NCBI RefSeq assembly: GCF_000801955.1
Contig: NZ_JSZO01000014.1
Coordinates: 62,001 to 126,000 of the forward strand
Direction: 5' to 3'
Source: Ralstonia sp. A12
GTDB lineage: Bacteria; Pseudomonadota; Gammaproteobacteria; Burkholderiales; Burkholderiaceae
Length of the DNA: 64,000 bases
The translations under genes and the position numbers were made by a program. Positions 56,793 through 64,000 of this stretch are shown here, piece by piece. The notes beneath the pieces were generated by a model. The model was given only the letters and a program-made list of their open reading frames with translations. It did no database searches and was not told the DNA's origin. The stretch's first letter is position 1, and each line of letters opens with the position of its first letter.

Positions 56793-58397
56793 ATGAGCAC
56801 CGCTGTTACGCACCCGCAAGATCACGCGCACGGTCATGGAGACGACCACGCGCACGATCATCCGCACGGCTGGCGCCGTTGGCTGTTCGCGACCAACCAC
56901 AAGGACATCGGTACGCTGTACCTGTTGTTCTCGTTCGCGATGCTGCTCTCGGGCGGCACGCTGGCACTGCTGATTCGCCTTGAGCTGTTCCAGCCGGGCC
57001 TGCAGTTCTTCCATCCGGAGCTGTTCAACCAGTTCACCACGATGCACGGCCTGATCATGGTGTTCGGCGCGATCATGCCGGCCTTCGTGGGCTTTGCGAA
57101 CTGGATGATCCCGCTGCAGGTGGGCGCATCCGACATGGCCTTCGCGCGGATGAACAACTTCAGTTTCTGGCTGCTGCCGCCCGCAGCCATCCTGCTGGTG
57201 GGCTCGTTCTTCGCACCGGGTGGTGCCACGGCTGCCGGCTGGACGCTCTACGCGCCGCTGTCGGTGCAGATGGGGCCGGGCATGGACATGGCGATCTTCG
57301 CGGTGCACATCATGGGTGCCTCGTCGATCATGGGCTCGATCAACATCATCGTGACCATCCTCAACATGCGTGCCCCCGGGATGACGCTGATGAAGATGCC
57401 GATGTTCTGCTGGACGTGGCTGATCACGGCGTACCTGCTGATCGCCGTGATGCCGGTGCTGGCAGGCGCGATCACCATGGTGCTGACCGACCGCCACTTC
57501 GGCACGAGCTTCTTCTCGGCTGCCGGCGGCGGTGACCCGGTGATGTACCAGCACATCTTCTGGTTCTTCGGGCACCCCGAGGTGTACATCATGATCTTGC
57601 CGGCGTTCGGCATCATCAGCCAGATCGTGCCGGCCTTCGCACGCAAGCCGCTGTTTGGCTACAGCTCGATGGTGTACGCCACTGCCTCGATCGCCATCCT
57701 GTCGTTCATCGTGTGGGCGCACCACATGTTCACGACCGGCATGCCTGTCACCGGCCAGCTGTTCTTCATGTACGCGACGATGCTGATCGCGGTGCCGACT
57801 GGCGTGAAGGTGTTCAACTGGGTGGCCACGATGTGGCGCGGCTCGATGACGTTCGAGACGCCCATGCTGTTCGCCCTGGGCTTTATCTTCGTGTTCTCGA
57901 TCGGCGGTCTCACGGGGCTGATCCTGGCTGTGGCCCCGATCGACATCCAGCTGCAGGATACGTACTACGTGGTGGCGCACTTCCACTATGTGCTGGTGGC
58001 CGGTTCGCTGTTCGCGTTGTTCGCAGGCTTCTACTACTGGGGTCCGAAGTGGTCGGGCTACATGTACAACGAGACGCGCGGCAAGATCCACTTCTGGGGT
58101 TCGATGATCACCTTCAACCTCACGTTCTTCCCGATGCACTTCCTGGGCTTGGCCGGCATGCCGCGTCGCTATGCGGACTACCCGCAGCAGTTCGCCGACT
58201 TCAACGCCGTGGCGTCGATCGGTGCGCTGGGCTTCGGTCTGATGCAGGTGTACTTCTTCTTCTTCGTGGTGCTGCCGTCGTACCGCGGTGGTGAGAAGGC
58301 CGCCGACAAGCCGTGGGAGGGCGCGGAAGGCCTGGAGTGGACTGTGCCGTCGCCGGCGCCGTTCCACACCTTTGAAGAACCGCCGCACGTGAAGTAA
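56793..58397 (+). CDS. coxA: Cytochrome c oxidase subunit I
   Basis: 534 residues, twelve spans. Heme-copper core: CuB/Tyr motif [13 protein letters not shown], the HH pair in [12 protein letters not shown], and heme ligands in [13 protein letters not shown]. The N-terminal 27 residues hold eight histidines (H7, H11, H13, H15, H19, H21, H23, H25) alternating with Ala, Gly and Asp, a metal-binding-like tail outside the fold. Confidence 0.97.
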   Translation: MSTAVTHPQDHAHGHGDDHAHDHPHGWRRWLFATNHKDIGTLYLLFSFAMLLSGGTLALLIRLELFQPGLQFFHPELFNQFTTMHGLIMVFGAIMPAFVGFANWMIPLQVGASDMAFARMNNFSFWLLPPAAILLVGSFFAPGGATAAGWTLYAPLSVQMGPGMDMAIFAVHIMGASSIMGSINIIVTILNMRAPGMTLMKMPMFCWTWLITAYLLIAVMPVLAGAITMVLTDRHFGTSFFSAAGGGDPVMYQHIFWFFGHPEVYIMILPAFGIISQIVPAFARKPLFGYSSMVYATASIAILSFIVWAHHMFTTGMPVTGQLFFMYATMLIAVPTGVKVFNWVATMWRGSMTFETPMLFALGFIFVFSIGGLTGLILAVAPIDIQLQDTYYVVAHFHYVLVAGSLFALFAGFYYWGPKWSGYMYNETRGKIHFWGSMITFNLTFFPMHFLGLAGMPRRYADYPQQFADFNAVASIGALGFGLMQVYFFFFVVLPSYRGGEKAADKPWEGAEGLEWTVPSPAPFHTFEEPPHVK

Positions 58398-58449
58398 TTC
58401 AGGTGTCGCGAGGTCGGCCGGTGCCGGCCTCGCGCTCCGCCAAACAACG

Positions 58450-58581
58450 ATGTCGAATCCAGAAAAAAGCCCAACGCCCGAGCAACGCGCGAACAACCGC
58501 CGCCTGGGGTTCATTCTTGCCACCATCGCGTTGGTTTTCTTTCTGGGTGTGATTTTCAAGCGCGTGGTGTTCGGCGGTTAG
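58450..58581 (+). CDS. Cytochrome oxidase small assembly protein
   Basis: 43 residues, MSNPEKSPTPEQRANNRRLG then one span (FILATIALVFFLGVIF) and a basic end. Between coxA and ctaG on the same strand, 52 and 62 bp from each. This position and size match the small assembly peptide found in betaproteobacterial cox operons. Function is inferred from the context. Confidence 0.85.
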   Translation: MSNPEKSPTPEQRANNRRLGFILATIALVFFLGVIFKRVVFGG

Positions 58582-58643
58582 CGCCGGACATGCGATCCGT
58601 CCATCGCTGAATAGAAACCTCGCGAAATCTCGCAAGACCGCAT

Positions 58644-59246
58644 ATGAGCCCGACCCCGGCCCAAGACCATCAAGACGATAAGGCCATCGAACGCGGCCTG
58701 AACCGCACCATGCTTGGCAAACTGGCCATCGTGGTCGTGATCATGTTTGGTTTCGGCTACGCGATGGTGCCGCTGTACAAGAAGATCTGCGAGCTCACCA
58801 ACATCAACGTGCTGAACACGCGTGATGAGGATGGCGGCGCGCTGCGCAACTCGCAGGTCGACAAGACGCGCACGATCACGGTGGAGTTCGATTCGAACAG
58901 CCAAGGGCCGTTCCGCTTCCGCCCGATCAAGAACAGCATGGAAGTCCACCCGGGCGAGATCAACCAGATCGTCTACGAGGTGGTGAACAAGGAAGCGCGT
59001 ACGGTGGAGGCGCAGGCCATTCCGAGTTACGCGCCCAAGCAGGCAACCGAGTTCTTCAAGAAGATCGAGTGCTTCTGCTTCAAGCAGCAGAAGCTGACGG
59101 CCAACGAGTCGCGCGAAATGCCTGTGGTGTTTGTGATCGATCCGGAGCTTCCGAAAGACGTGAAAACGATCACCTTGTCCTACACTTTCTTTGAAATCCA
59201 CGCACCGTCAGCCATTGCGCCGGCGATGCCGAACAAAGGAACGTGA
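58644..59246 (+). CDS. ctaG: Cytochrome c oxidase assembly protein CtaG (Cox11)
   Basis: 200 residues: one N-terminal span (LGKLAIVVVIMFGFGYAMVP), then a periplasmic immunoglobulin-like domain with the copper-binding CFCF pair in KIECFCFKQQKL. Delivers copper to CuB of subunit I. Four bases separate it from the DUF2970 gene. Confidence 0.95.
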   Translation: MSPTPAQDHQDDKAIERGLNRTMLGKLAIVVVIMFGFGYAMVPLYKKICELTNINVLNTRDEDGGALRNSQVDKTRTITVEFDSNSQGPFRFRPIKNSMEVHPGEINQIVYEVVNKEARTVEAQAIPSYAPKQATEFFKKIECFCFKQQKLTANESREMPVVFVIDPELPKDVKTITLSYTFFEIHAPSAIAPAMPNKGT

Positions 59247-59250
59247 GGAC

Positions 59251-59463
59251 ATGGACGACCTGAAGGAAGCGACCAAGCGACGTGCATCATTTGCACAGAC
59301 GATGAAGGCAGTGTTCTGGTCCTTCTTCGGGGTGCGCAAGGGGCGCGATCATGACCGTGACATGGCACAGCTCAATCCTGTGCACGTGATCATCGCGGGG
59401 CTGCTGGCAACGGCGCTGTTCATTTTTGTGCTGCTGATGATTGTGCGTGCAGTCGTCAGCTGA
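59251..59463 (+). CDS. DUF2970 membrane protein
   Basis: 70 residues from ATG 59251. Basic N-terminal half (FGVRKGRDHDRDMAQLNPVH) and one C-terminal span (IIAGLLATALFIFVLLMIV). Found in cox operons of betaproteobacteria. Close coupling with ctaG and coxC suggests an oxidase role; no known function. Confidence 0.85.
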   Translation: MDDLKEATKRRASFAQTMKAVFWSFFGVRKGRDHDRDMAQLNPVHVIIAGLLATALFIFVLLMIVRAVVS

Positions 59464-59543
59464 AGGTTGAGGAGACGGTCTGCGCAGCATGGACCGGGCA
59501 ACATCGAGTGGATTCTTAAAAAAATAGAGCTGGAGAAAAAGAG

Positions 59544-60404
59544 ATGAGTGCGAATCGAGCGAACGCTCCGTACTACTTCGTGCCCGGGCCGTCGCGGCAT
59601 CCGATTTCGGCAAGTATCGGTCTGCTGATCGTGCTGCTGAGTTCCGCAGCGTGGGTCAACGCGCAACCGTGGGCACCGTGGACTTTCCTGATCGGCCTGC
59701 TGTGGTTCCTGTTCGTGTTGCGTTCGTGGTTTGCCGATGCCATCTCCGAGTCCGAGGGCGGCAAGTATGGCGATCGCGTGGACGCCTCGTTCCGTTGGTC
59801 GATGAGCTGGTTCATCTTCTCGGAAGTGATGTTCTTCGCGGCGTTCTTCGGCGCGCTGTTCTACGCCCGTGAGATCGCCATGCCGTGGCTGGGCGATCTG
59901 AACAACAAGCTGCTGTGGCCCGACTTCAACGCACTGTGGCCGAACGCTGGCCCGGCCGGCACGGTGGCACCGTTCACGACGATGGGCCCGTGGCCGATCC
60001 CGACCATCAACACGGCGCTGCTGCTGACCTCGGGCGTGACGCTCACCTGGGCCCACCACGCACTGCGTGAGGGCAAGCGTGCCCAGGTCATTCAAGGCCT
60101 GCTGCTGACGATTCTCCTGGGCTTCACGTTCATGGGCTTCCAGGCGTTCGAGTACATTCACGCCTATCACGAACTGAACCTGAAGCTTACGTCCGGCATC
60201 TACGGCTCGACGTTCTTCCTGCTGACGGGCTTCCACGGTTTCCACGTGACGATGGGCGCGATCATGCTGTCGGTGGTGCTGGGTCGCGTGATCAAGGGTC
60301 ACTTCACGCCGGAGCATCACTTCGCATTCGAAGGCGCCGCGTGGTACTGGCACTTCGTGGACGTGGTCTGGCTGGGCCTGTACGTGGTGGTGTACTGGCT
60401 GTAA
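59544..60404 (+). CDS. coxC: Cytochrome c oxidase subunit III
   Basis: 286 residues, seven spans. Family segments YYFVPGPSRHPISASIG, SEVMFFAAFFGALFYA and GFHGFHVTMGAIML; the conserved E in FSEVMFF is present. Completes the core I-II-III of the aa3 oxidase. Confidence 0.96.
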   Translation: MSANRANAPYYFVPGPSRHPISASIGLLIVLLSSAAWVNAQPWAPWTFLIGLLWFLFVLRSWFADAISESEGGKYGDRVDASFRWSMSWFIFSEVMFFAAFFGALFYAREIAMPWLGDLNNKLLWPDFNALWPNAGPAGTVAPFTTMGPWPIPTINTALLLTSGVTLTWAHHALREGKRAQVIQGLLLTILLGFTFMGFQAFEYIHAYHELNLKLTSGIYGSTFFLLTGFHGFHVTMGAIMLSVVLGRVIKGHFTPEHHFAFEGAAWYWHFVDVVWLGLYVVVYWL

Positions 60405-60457
60405 GGCCAAATGGATGGGGGCGACGCGTTTGTCGCCCCGCGCCTAAGCCGACAAAT

Positions 60458-60495
60458 GCCGCAGACGGGATACCGCTGCGGCGTTTTCGTTTTTC
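60458..60495 (+). terminator. Intrinsic terminator after coxC
   Basis: GCCGCAG/CTGCGGC stem (60458-60464, 60476-60482) followed by GTTTTCGTTTTT. A second hairpin without T run (60418-60439) precedes it. It splits the locus, so SURF1 onward likely uses another promoter. Confidence 0.8.
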
Positions 60496-60516
60496 TGGTG
60501 CGGGTGACTCTGGTGA

Positions 60517-60726
60517 TTACTGGCCGAAGCGGATGCCGGTGCTGTGAATCCAGCCCAACCGGTTTGCGACCAGGATGAAGATGAACAGCGCGATCGAGAA
60601 GCCGACGCGGAACATCAGTGAGCGGACGGTACGGTTGCTGTTTCCCTTGTCGCGCATCAGGAAGAACAGCGCAGAGGCAAGGCTGCCGAGGATCAGCAGG
60701 AACGCGATGGCAACAACGATGCGCAT
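60517..60726 (-). CDS. Twin-transmembrane DUF2909 protein
   Basis: 69 residues on the opposite strand to the oxidase genes: two spans (VVAIAFLLILGSLASALFFL and FRVGFSIALFIFILVANRLG) joined by a basic loop (MRDKGNSNRTVRS). This gene in reverse between coxC and SURF1 is a known betaproteobacterial arrangement. Role unknown. Confidence 0.85.
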   Translation of the reverse strand: MRIVVAIAFLLILGSLASALFFLMRDKGNSNRTVRSLMFRVGFSIALFIFILVANRLGWIHSTGIRFGQ

Positions 60727-60781
60727 GGAAGGTTGAGAGCTTGAAAATGATTGCCGTGCATTATCTCACCGGGTGGACGCG

Positions 60782-61552
60782 ATGACTGCGCGGGTGCCAC
60801 TGCGCCAGTGGTTTGCGCCGGTGCCGATGCTGGCGGGCGTGTTGCTGATTGCACTGATGTGTTCGCTGGGCCGCTGGCAGTTGTCGCGTGCGCATGAGCG
60901 CATCGACAAGCAGGCGCGCATCGAGGCACTACAGAATGCGCCGGCCCAACGCATCACTGCGCAGCCGGTGGCGGCGGATGCGGTGCTGTACCGGCCGGTG
61001 CTGCTGCGAGGCACGTTTGATGTGGCCCATACGGTGCTGCTCGAAAATCGTCCGCATACGACCAATGGCGTGTCACGGCCAGGCTTCGAAGTACTGATCC
61101 CATTTGTACTGGAAGGGGCAGGTGGGCGCGCCGTATTGGTTAACCGGGGCTGGCTGCCACGTGATCCAGCAGACCGTACGCACATCGCGCCGTACACCAC
61201 GCCAGGGGGTGAAGTGCAGGTCGAAGGGATTGCTGTGCCACATGCCAGCCGTGTCTACAGCCTGGGGGCAAAAGACGGGGTAGGTGAAGTCGGCCAGCGA
61301 CTTAGGCAGAATATCGACCTCGACGCTTTTTCGCGCGAAATCGGCGTGCCGCTACAACCCTTCGTGGTGGAGCAGCAATCCGACGCGCAGGACGGTCTGG
61401 CGCGCGATTGGCCGCGTGCAGACTTGGGTGCCGACCGCAATTACGGCTACGCGTTCCAGTGGTTCGCGATGGCGGCGGCGGTGCTGACCTTGATGGTTGT
61501 CTACAGCGTGCGACGCTATCGTCGCTTGGCGGGCTCTTCCGAGTCCGTCTGA
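60782..61552 (+). CDS. SURF1-family oxidase assembly protein
   Basis: 256 residues from ATG 60782 (a GTG at 60773 is also in frame). N-terminal and C-terminal spans bracket a periplasmic domain: LGRWQLSRAHERI at the start, NRGWLPRDPADR and DRNYGYAFQWFAMAA near the end are family marks. Helps insert heme a into subunit I. Confidence 0.93.
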   Translation: MTARVPLRQWFAPVPMLAGVLLIALMCSLGRWQLSRAHERIDKQARIEALQNAPAQRITAQPVAADAVLYRPVLLRGTFDVAHTVLLENRPHTTNGVSRPGFEVLIPFVLEGAGGRAVLVNRGWLPRDPADRTHIAPYTTPGGEVQVEGIAVPHASRVYSLGAKDGVGEVGQRLRQNIDLDAFSREIGVPLQPFVVEQQSDAQDGLARDWPRADLGADRNYGYAFQWFAMAAAVLTLMVVYSVRRYRRLAGSSESV

Positions 61553-61604
61553 ACACGAACACGCATTGCGGCTTAGTGCCGCAGTTGAATGTATTAGGAA
61601 TCAC

Positions 61605-62261
61605 ATGGTGAACCAGGAATCTGCTCCGGGCACGCCGGGCACACTTGCCGCGCCTGCCGATCCGCGCATCGACGCACGCACGCGCCGCGGCCGCTGGATG
61701 ATGCTGCTCCTGCTGCTGGTGTGTGCCTCGCCGGTGATCGCGTCGTACCTCGCGTACTACGTTTTCACGCCGGCAGGCGGCAAGGCAGCGTACGGCTCGC
61801 TGGTGGAGCCGCAGCGCCCCATCCCCACCGGCCTGATGGTGCAGGACGAGCACGGCGCCGAGGTGCCGCTCGCCAGCCTCAAGGGCAAGTGGCTGATGGT
61901 CTCGGTGGACAACAGCGCCTGTGACGACAACTGCGCGCGCAAGCTCTTCACCATGCGCCAGTTGCGCATCGGTCAGGGGCCGGACCGTGATCGCATTGTC
62001 CCCGTGTGGTTGGTCACGGATCGCGGCGCGATTGACCAGCGCCTGATGAAGGCCTACAACGACGACTACGCCGCCGCACGTTTCCTGCGCGCGCCGGAGC
62101 TGCCCAAGGACTGGCTGACCGACGGCAAGACGCTGGCCACCGATCACATCTTCCTGATCGACCCGCTCGGCAATCTGATGATGCAGTTCCCGAAGGACCC
62201 GGACCCGAAGAAGGTGCGCGGCGATCTCACGCGGCTGCTCAAGTATTCGCGCATCGGATAA
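61605..62261 (+). CDS. SCO1/SenC-like protein
   Basis: 218 residues from ATG 61605. One span (MMLLLLLVCASPVIASYLAY), then a thioredoxin-like domain with copper-binding C106-DDN-C110 and H in LATDHIFLIDPLGN. The family's usual CxxxCP is CDDNCA here. Delivers copper to CuA or acts as thiol reductase in the periplasm. Confidence 0.85.
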   Translation: MVNQESAPGTPGTLAAPADPRIDARTRRGRWMMLLLLLVCASPVIASYLAYYVFTPAGGKAAYGSLVEPQRPIPTGLMVQDEHGAEVPLASLKGKWLMVSVDNSACDDNCARKLFTMRQLRIGQGPDRDRIVPVWLVTDRGAIDQRLMKAYNDDYAAARFLRAPELPKDWLTDGKTLATDHIFLIDPLGNLMMQFPKDPDPKKVRGDLTRLLKYSRIG

Positions 62262-62264
62262 GCC

Positions 62265-63356
62265 ATGCTGCTGCAACTTGCTTCCATCGGCATCCTGATT
62301 GCGCTGATCCCGCTGTGCTACGTGCTGGTCAAGGGGGATCGCAACAAGTACCGCAAGCTGGTGTGGATCACGGCGTTCCTGACGCTGGATCTCATCATGT
62401 TCGGCAGCTTCACGCGCCTGACCGATTCCGGCCTGGGCTGCCCGGATTGGCCCGGCTGCTACGGCACCTCCAACCCGTTCCACGCGGCTGACGACATCCA
62501 CGCCGCGCAAGCCGCCATGCCCAGCGGCCCGGTCACGTGGATGAAGGCGTGGATCGAGATGACACACCGCTATTTCGCCATGGCGGTGGGCGTGCTGATC
62601 ATCACGCTCGTGGTGGTGGCGTGGGTCAAGCGCCGCGAGCTGAAGCAGTCCCCGTGGTACGCGACGGCGGTGCTGGCGTTGGTGTGCGTGCAGGGCGCGT
62701 TCGGCGCATGGACGGTCACGCTCAAGCTGCAGCCGGCGATTGTGGTCACGCACCTGCTGCTCGGCATGTCGCTGCTGGCATCGCTGATCTGGCTCGGCAG
62801 CAAGAACGATGCGCCCCGTGTGGTGGAAGAGCGTGGCGCGTCGTTGCGCGTGCCGGCCGCGATCGGCCTGGCACTGCTCGTCGTGCAGATTGCGCTGGGC
62901 GGCTGGGTCAGCACCAACTATGCGGTGCTTGCCTGTACCGACTTCCCACTGTGCAACGGCCAGTGGGTGCCAGCGATGGACTTCGCGCACGGCTTCACGT
63001 TCTGGCGCCAGCTCGGCAAGACCGCGGGCGGTGATTTCATCTCGCACGACGCGCTGGTTGCCATCCACTGGACGCACCGCGTGTTTGCGGTGCTGGTGCT
63101 GAGCTACCTGGCATGGCTGGGTGTGCGTGCGCGGCGCGTGACCGGCATCGGCCGTGTGGCGACGGTGCTGCTTGTTGTGCTGGCCGTGCAGCTTGCGACC
63201 GGCCTGTCGAACATCGTGCTCGGCTGGCCGCTGCTGGCTGCCGTGGCGCACAACGGCGGCGCGGCGGTGCTGTTGTTGCTGATGGTGCGTCTGCATTACC
63301 TGATCGGCCTCGCACATGCGCGCGCGCCGATGCCTGCGGCGGTGGCCGCCGTCTGA
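62265..63356 (+). CDS. ctaA: Heme A synthase
   Basis: 363 residues, eight spans in two four-helix bundles (COX15). Heme-ligand histidines lie in [14 protein letters not shown] and [10 protein letters not shown], with others in VVTHLLLGM and VAHNGGAA. Converts heme O to heme A. Starts 3 bp after the SCO-like gene; ctaB follows after 8 bp. Confidence 0.95.
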   Translation: MLLQLASIGILIALIPLCYVLVKGDRNKYRKLVWITAFLTLDLIMFGSFTRLTDSGLGCPDWPGCYGTSNPFHAADDIHAAQAAMPSGPVTWMKAWIEMTHRYFAMAVGVLIITLVVVAWVKRRELKQSPWYATAVLALVCVQGAFGAWTVTLKLQPAIVVTHLLLGMSLLASLIWLGSKNDAPRVVEERGASLRVPAAIGLALLVVQIALGGWVSTNYAVLACTDFPLCNGQWVPAMDFAHGFTFWRQLGKTAGGDFISHDALVAIHWTHRVFAVLVLSYLAWLGVRARRVTGIGRVATVLLVVLAVQLATGLSNIVLGWPLLAAVAHNGGAAVLLLLMVRLHYLIGLAHARAPMPAAVAAV

Positions 63357-63364
63357 CCGAATTT

Positions 63365-64000
63365 ATGAATACTGTGGCAACCCCAACAACTTCCACTCAA
63401 CTTCCTGGCTGGCGACACACCGCATCGCAGTATGCGGCGCTGACCAAGCCGCGCGTGACGCAACTCGCCGTGTTCTGCGCCGTGATCGGCATGTTCCTGG
63501 CCACGCCGGGCATGGTGCCGTGGCCGGTGCTGATCGGCGGTGCGATCGGCATCTGGCTGTTTGCTGGCGCGGCCTTTGCCATCAACTGCCTGGTCGAGCG
63601 CAAGATCGACGCAATGATGCGCCGCACGGCCTGGCGCCCCTCGGCCAGCGGCGAGCTGGGTACGCGGCAGATCCTGCTGTTCTCACTGGTGCTGGGCGGC
63701 GCGGGCATGTGGACGCTGCATGTGTTCGCCAACGACCTGACGATGTGGCTGACCTTCGCCACCTTCATCGGCTACGCCATCATCTACACGCTGTTGCTCA
63801 AGCCGGCCACGCCGCAGAACATCGTGATCGGCGGTCTGTCGGGCGCGATGCCGCCGGCGCTGGGCTGGGCGGCGGTCGCCAATAGCGTGCCGGCCGAAGC
63901 GTGGATCCTGGTGCTGATCATCTTCACCTGGACGCCGCCGCACTTCTGGGCCCTCGCGCTGTACCGCCGTGCCGACTACGCTAAGTCCGGCCTACCGATG
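63365..64000 (+). CDS. ctaB: Heme O synthase, N-terminal part (3' end outside window)
   Basis: 212 residues from ATG 63365 to the window edge, running off with no stop. UbiA-fold farnesyltransferase: [15 protein letters not shown] matches the CtaB allylic-diphosphate site, and [20 protein letters not shown] is a signature. Attaches farnesyl to heme B, the step before CtaA. Length so far covers the first two-thirds. Confidence 0.95.
   Translation, partial: MNTVATPTTSTQLPGWRHTASQYAALTKPRVTQLAVFCAVIGMFLATPGMVPWPVLIGGAIGIWLFAGAAFAINCLVERKIDAMMRRTAWRPSASGELGTRQILLFSLVLGGAGMWTLHVFANDLTMWLTFATFIGYAIIYTLLLKPATPQNIVIGGLSGAMPPALGWAAVANSVPAEAWILVLIIFTWTPPHFWALALYRRADYAKSGLPM

Noticed and set aside
56385-58559. 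Very long reverse-strand open frame (724 codons) opposite coxB-coxA
   Set aside because: Shadow of the GC-rich coxA reading frame: composition is Arg/His-rich, no family resemblance, and it overlaps two certain genes.
61302-63317. Reverse-strand open frame of 671 codons opposite SURF1-SCO-ctaA
   Set aside because: Same GC-driven artefact; His/Arg/Gln-rich with no domain, and it covers three certain oxidase genes.

Overview
The window is GC-rich (about 63-64 percent by eye), densely coded chromosome of a betaproteobacterium. Gene content and order point to the Burkholderiaceae, most likely Ralstonia: a beta/gamma-type gshA followed by gshB and a Man-type EIIA/HPr/EI set, the yibN-grxC-secB-gpsA-trmL order, two TIGR02001/TorF-type porins, a bfd-bfr pair, and a cytochrome c oxidase locus with its small accessory genes. 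I see no rRNA, tRNA, CRISPR array, prophage or insertion sequence. The genus call is inference from gene content, not from a database search.

Layout. 1-9.0 kb is a choline/phosphatidylcholine module: the C-terminal half of a phosphocholine-specific phospholipase C, an inner-membrane DMT permease translationally coupled to a small winged-helix protein and a 36-residue membrane peptide, an XRE/triple-PAS regulator, then betB-betA and a TorF-type porin whose start overlaps the betA stop. 9.0-12 kb holds a LysR/oxidoreductase divergent pair and an unfamiliar secreted protein built of 11-residue DPYTQGA repeats. 12-18 kb is lipA, lipB, a DUF2917/LysR divergent pair, ybeD, a D-Ala-D-Ala carboxypeptidase, a small hydrolase and a thioredoxin-like [2Fe-2S] ferredoxin. 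18-23.3 kb is the C4-dicarboxylate system dctA, dctB, dctD with a textbook sigma-54 promoter before dctA. 23.3-36.5 kb is mixed accessory material: a Tat-type FAD oxidoreductase, DUF2278, a TlpA-like thioredoxin, a macro-domain protein, a lipoprotein, two MFS exporters each divergent from its own regulator (LysR, MarR), a tandem LysE duplication, comM/yifB and ubiK.

36.9-39.9 kb is a nitrogen-limitation operon: sigma-54 promoter, TorF-type porin, glnK, amtB. It is followed by an orphan intrinsic terminator that ends a candidate small RNA with C-rich loops (about 40.03-40.10 kb). 40.2-45.2 kb is gshA, gshB, EIIA-Man, ptsH, ptsI, a regulatory-type PTS with no visible sugar permease. 45.2-54.7 kb carries Fur-box/bfd/bfr, moeB-like, ctpA, gpmA, rhodanese, grxC, secB, gpsA, trmL, comF and bioC. 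54.8-64 kb is the aa3 cytochrome oxidase locus: DUF2244, coxB (with fused cytochrome c), coxA, a 43-residue assembly peptide, ctaG, DUF2970, coxC, a reverse-strand twin-membrane protein, SURF1, a SCO-like protein, ctaA and the start of ctaB.

Themes. Nutrient uptake systems recur as a TorF-type outer-membrane channel plus its cytoplasmic partners (choline oxidation; ammonium), and two of the uptake systems (dicarboxylate, ammonium) are under sigma-54. The least explained items are the 11-residue repeat protein at 11.5 kb, the candidate sRNA at 40.0 kb, and the permease/winged-helix/micropeptide operon at 1.2-2.7 kb.
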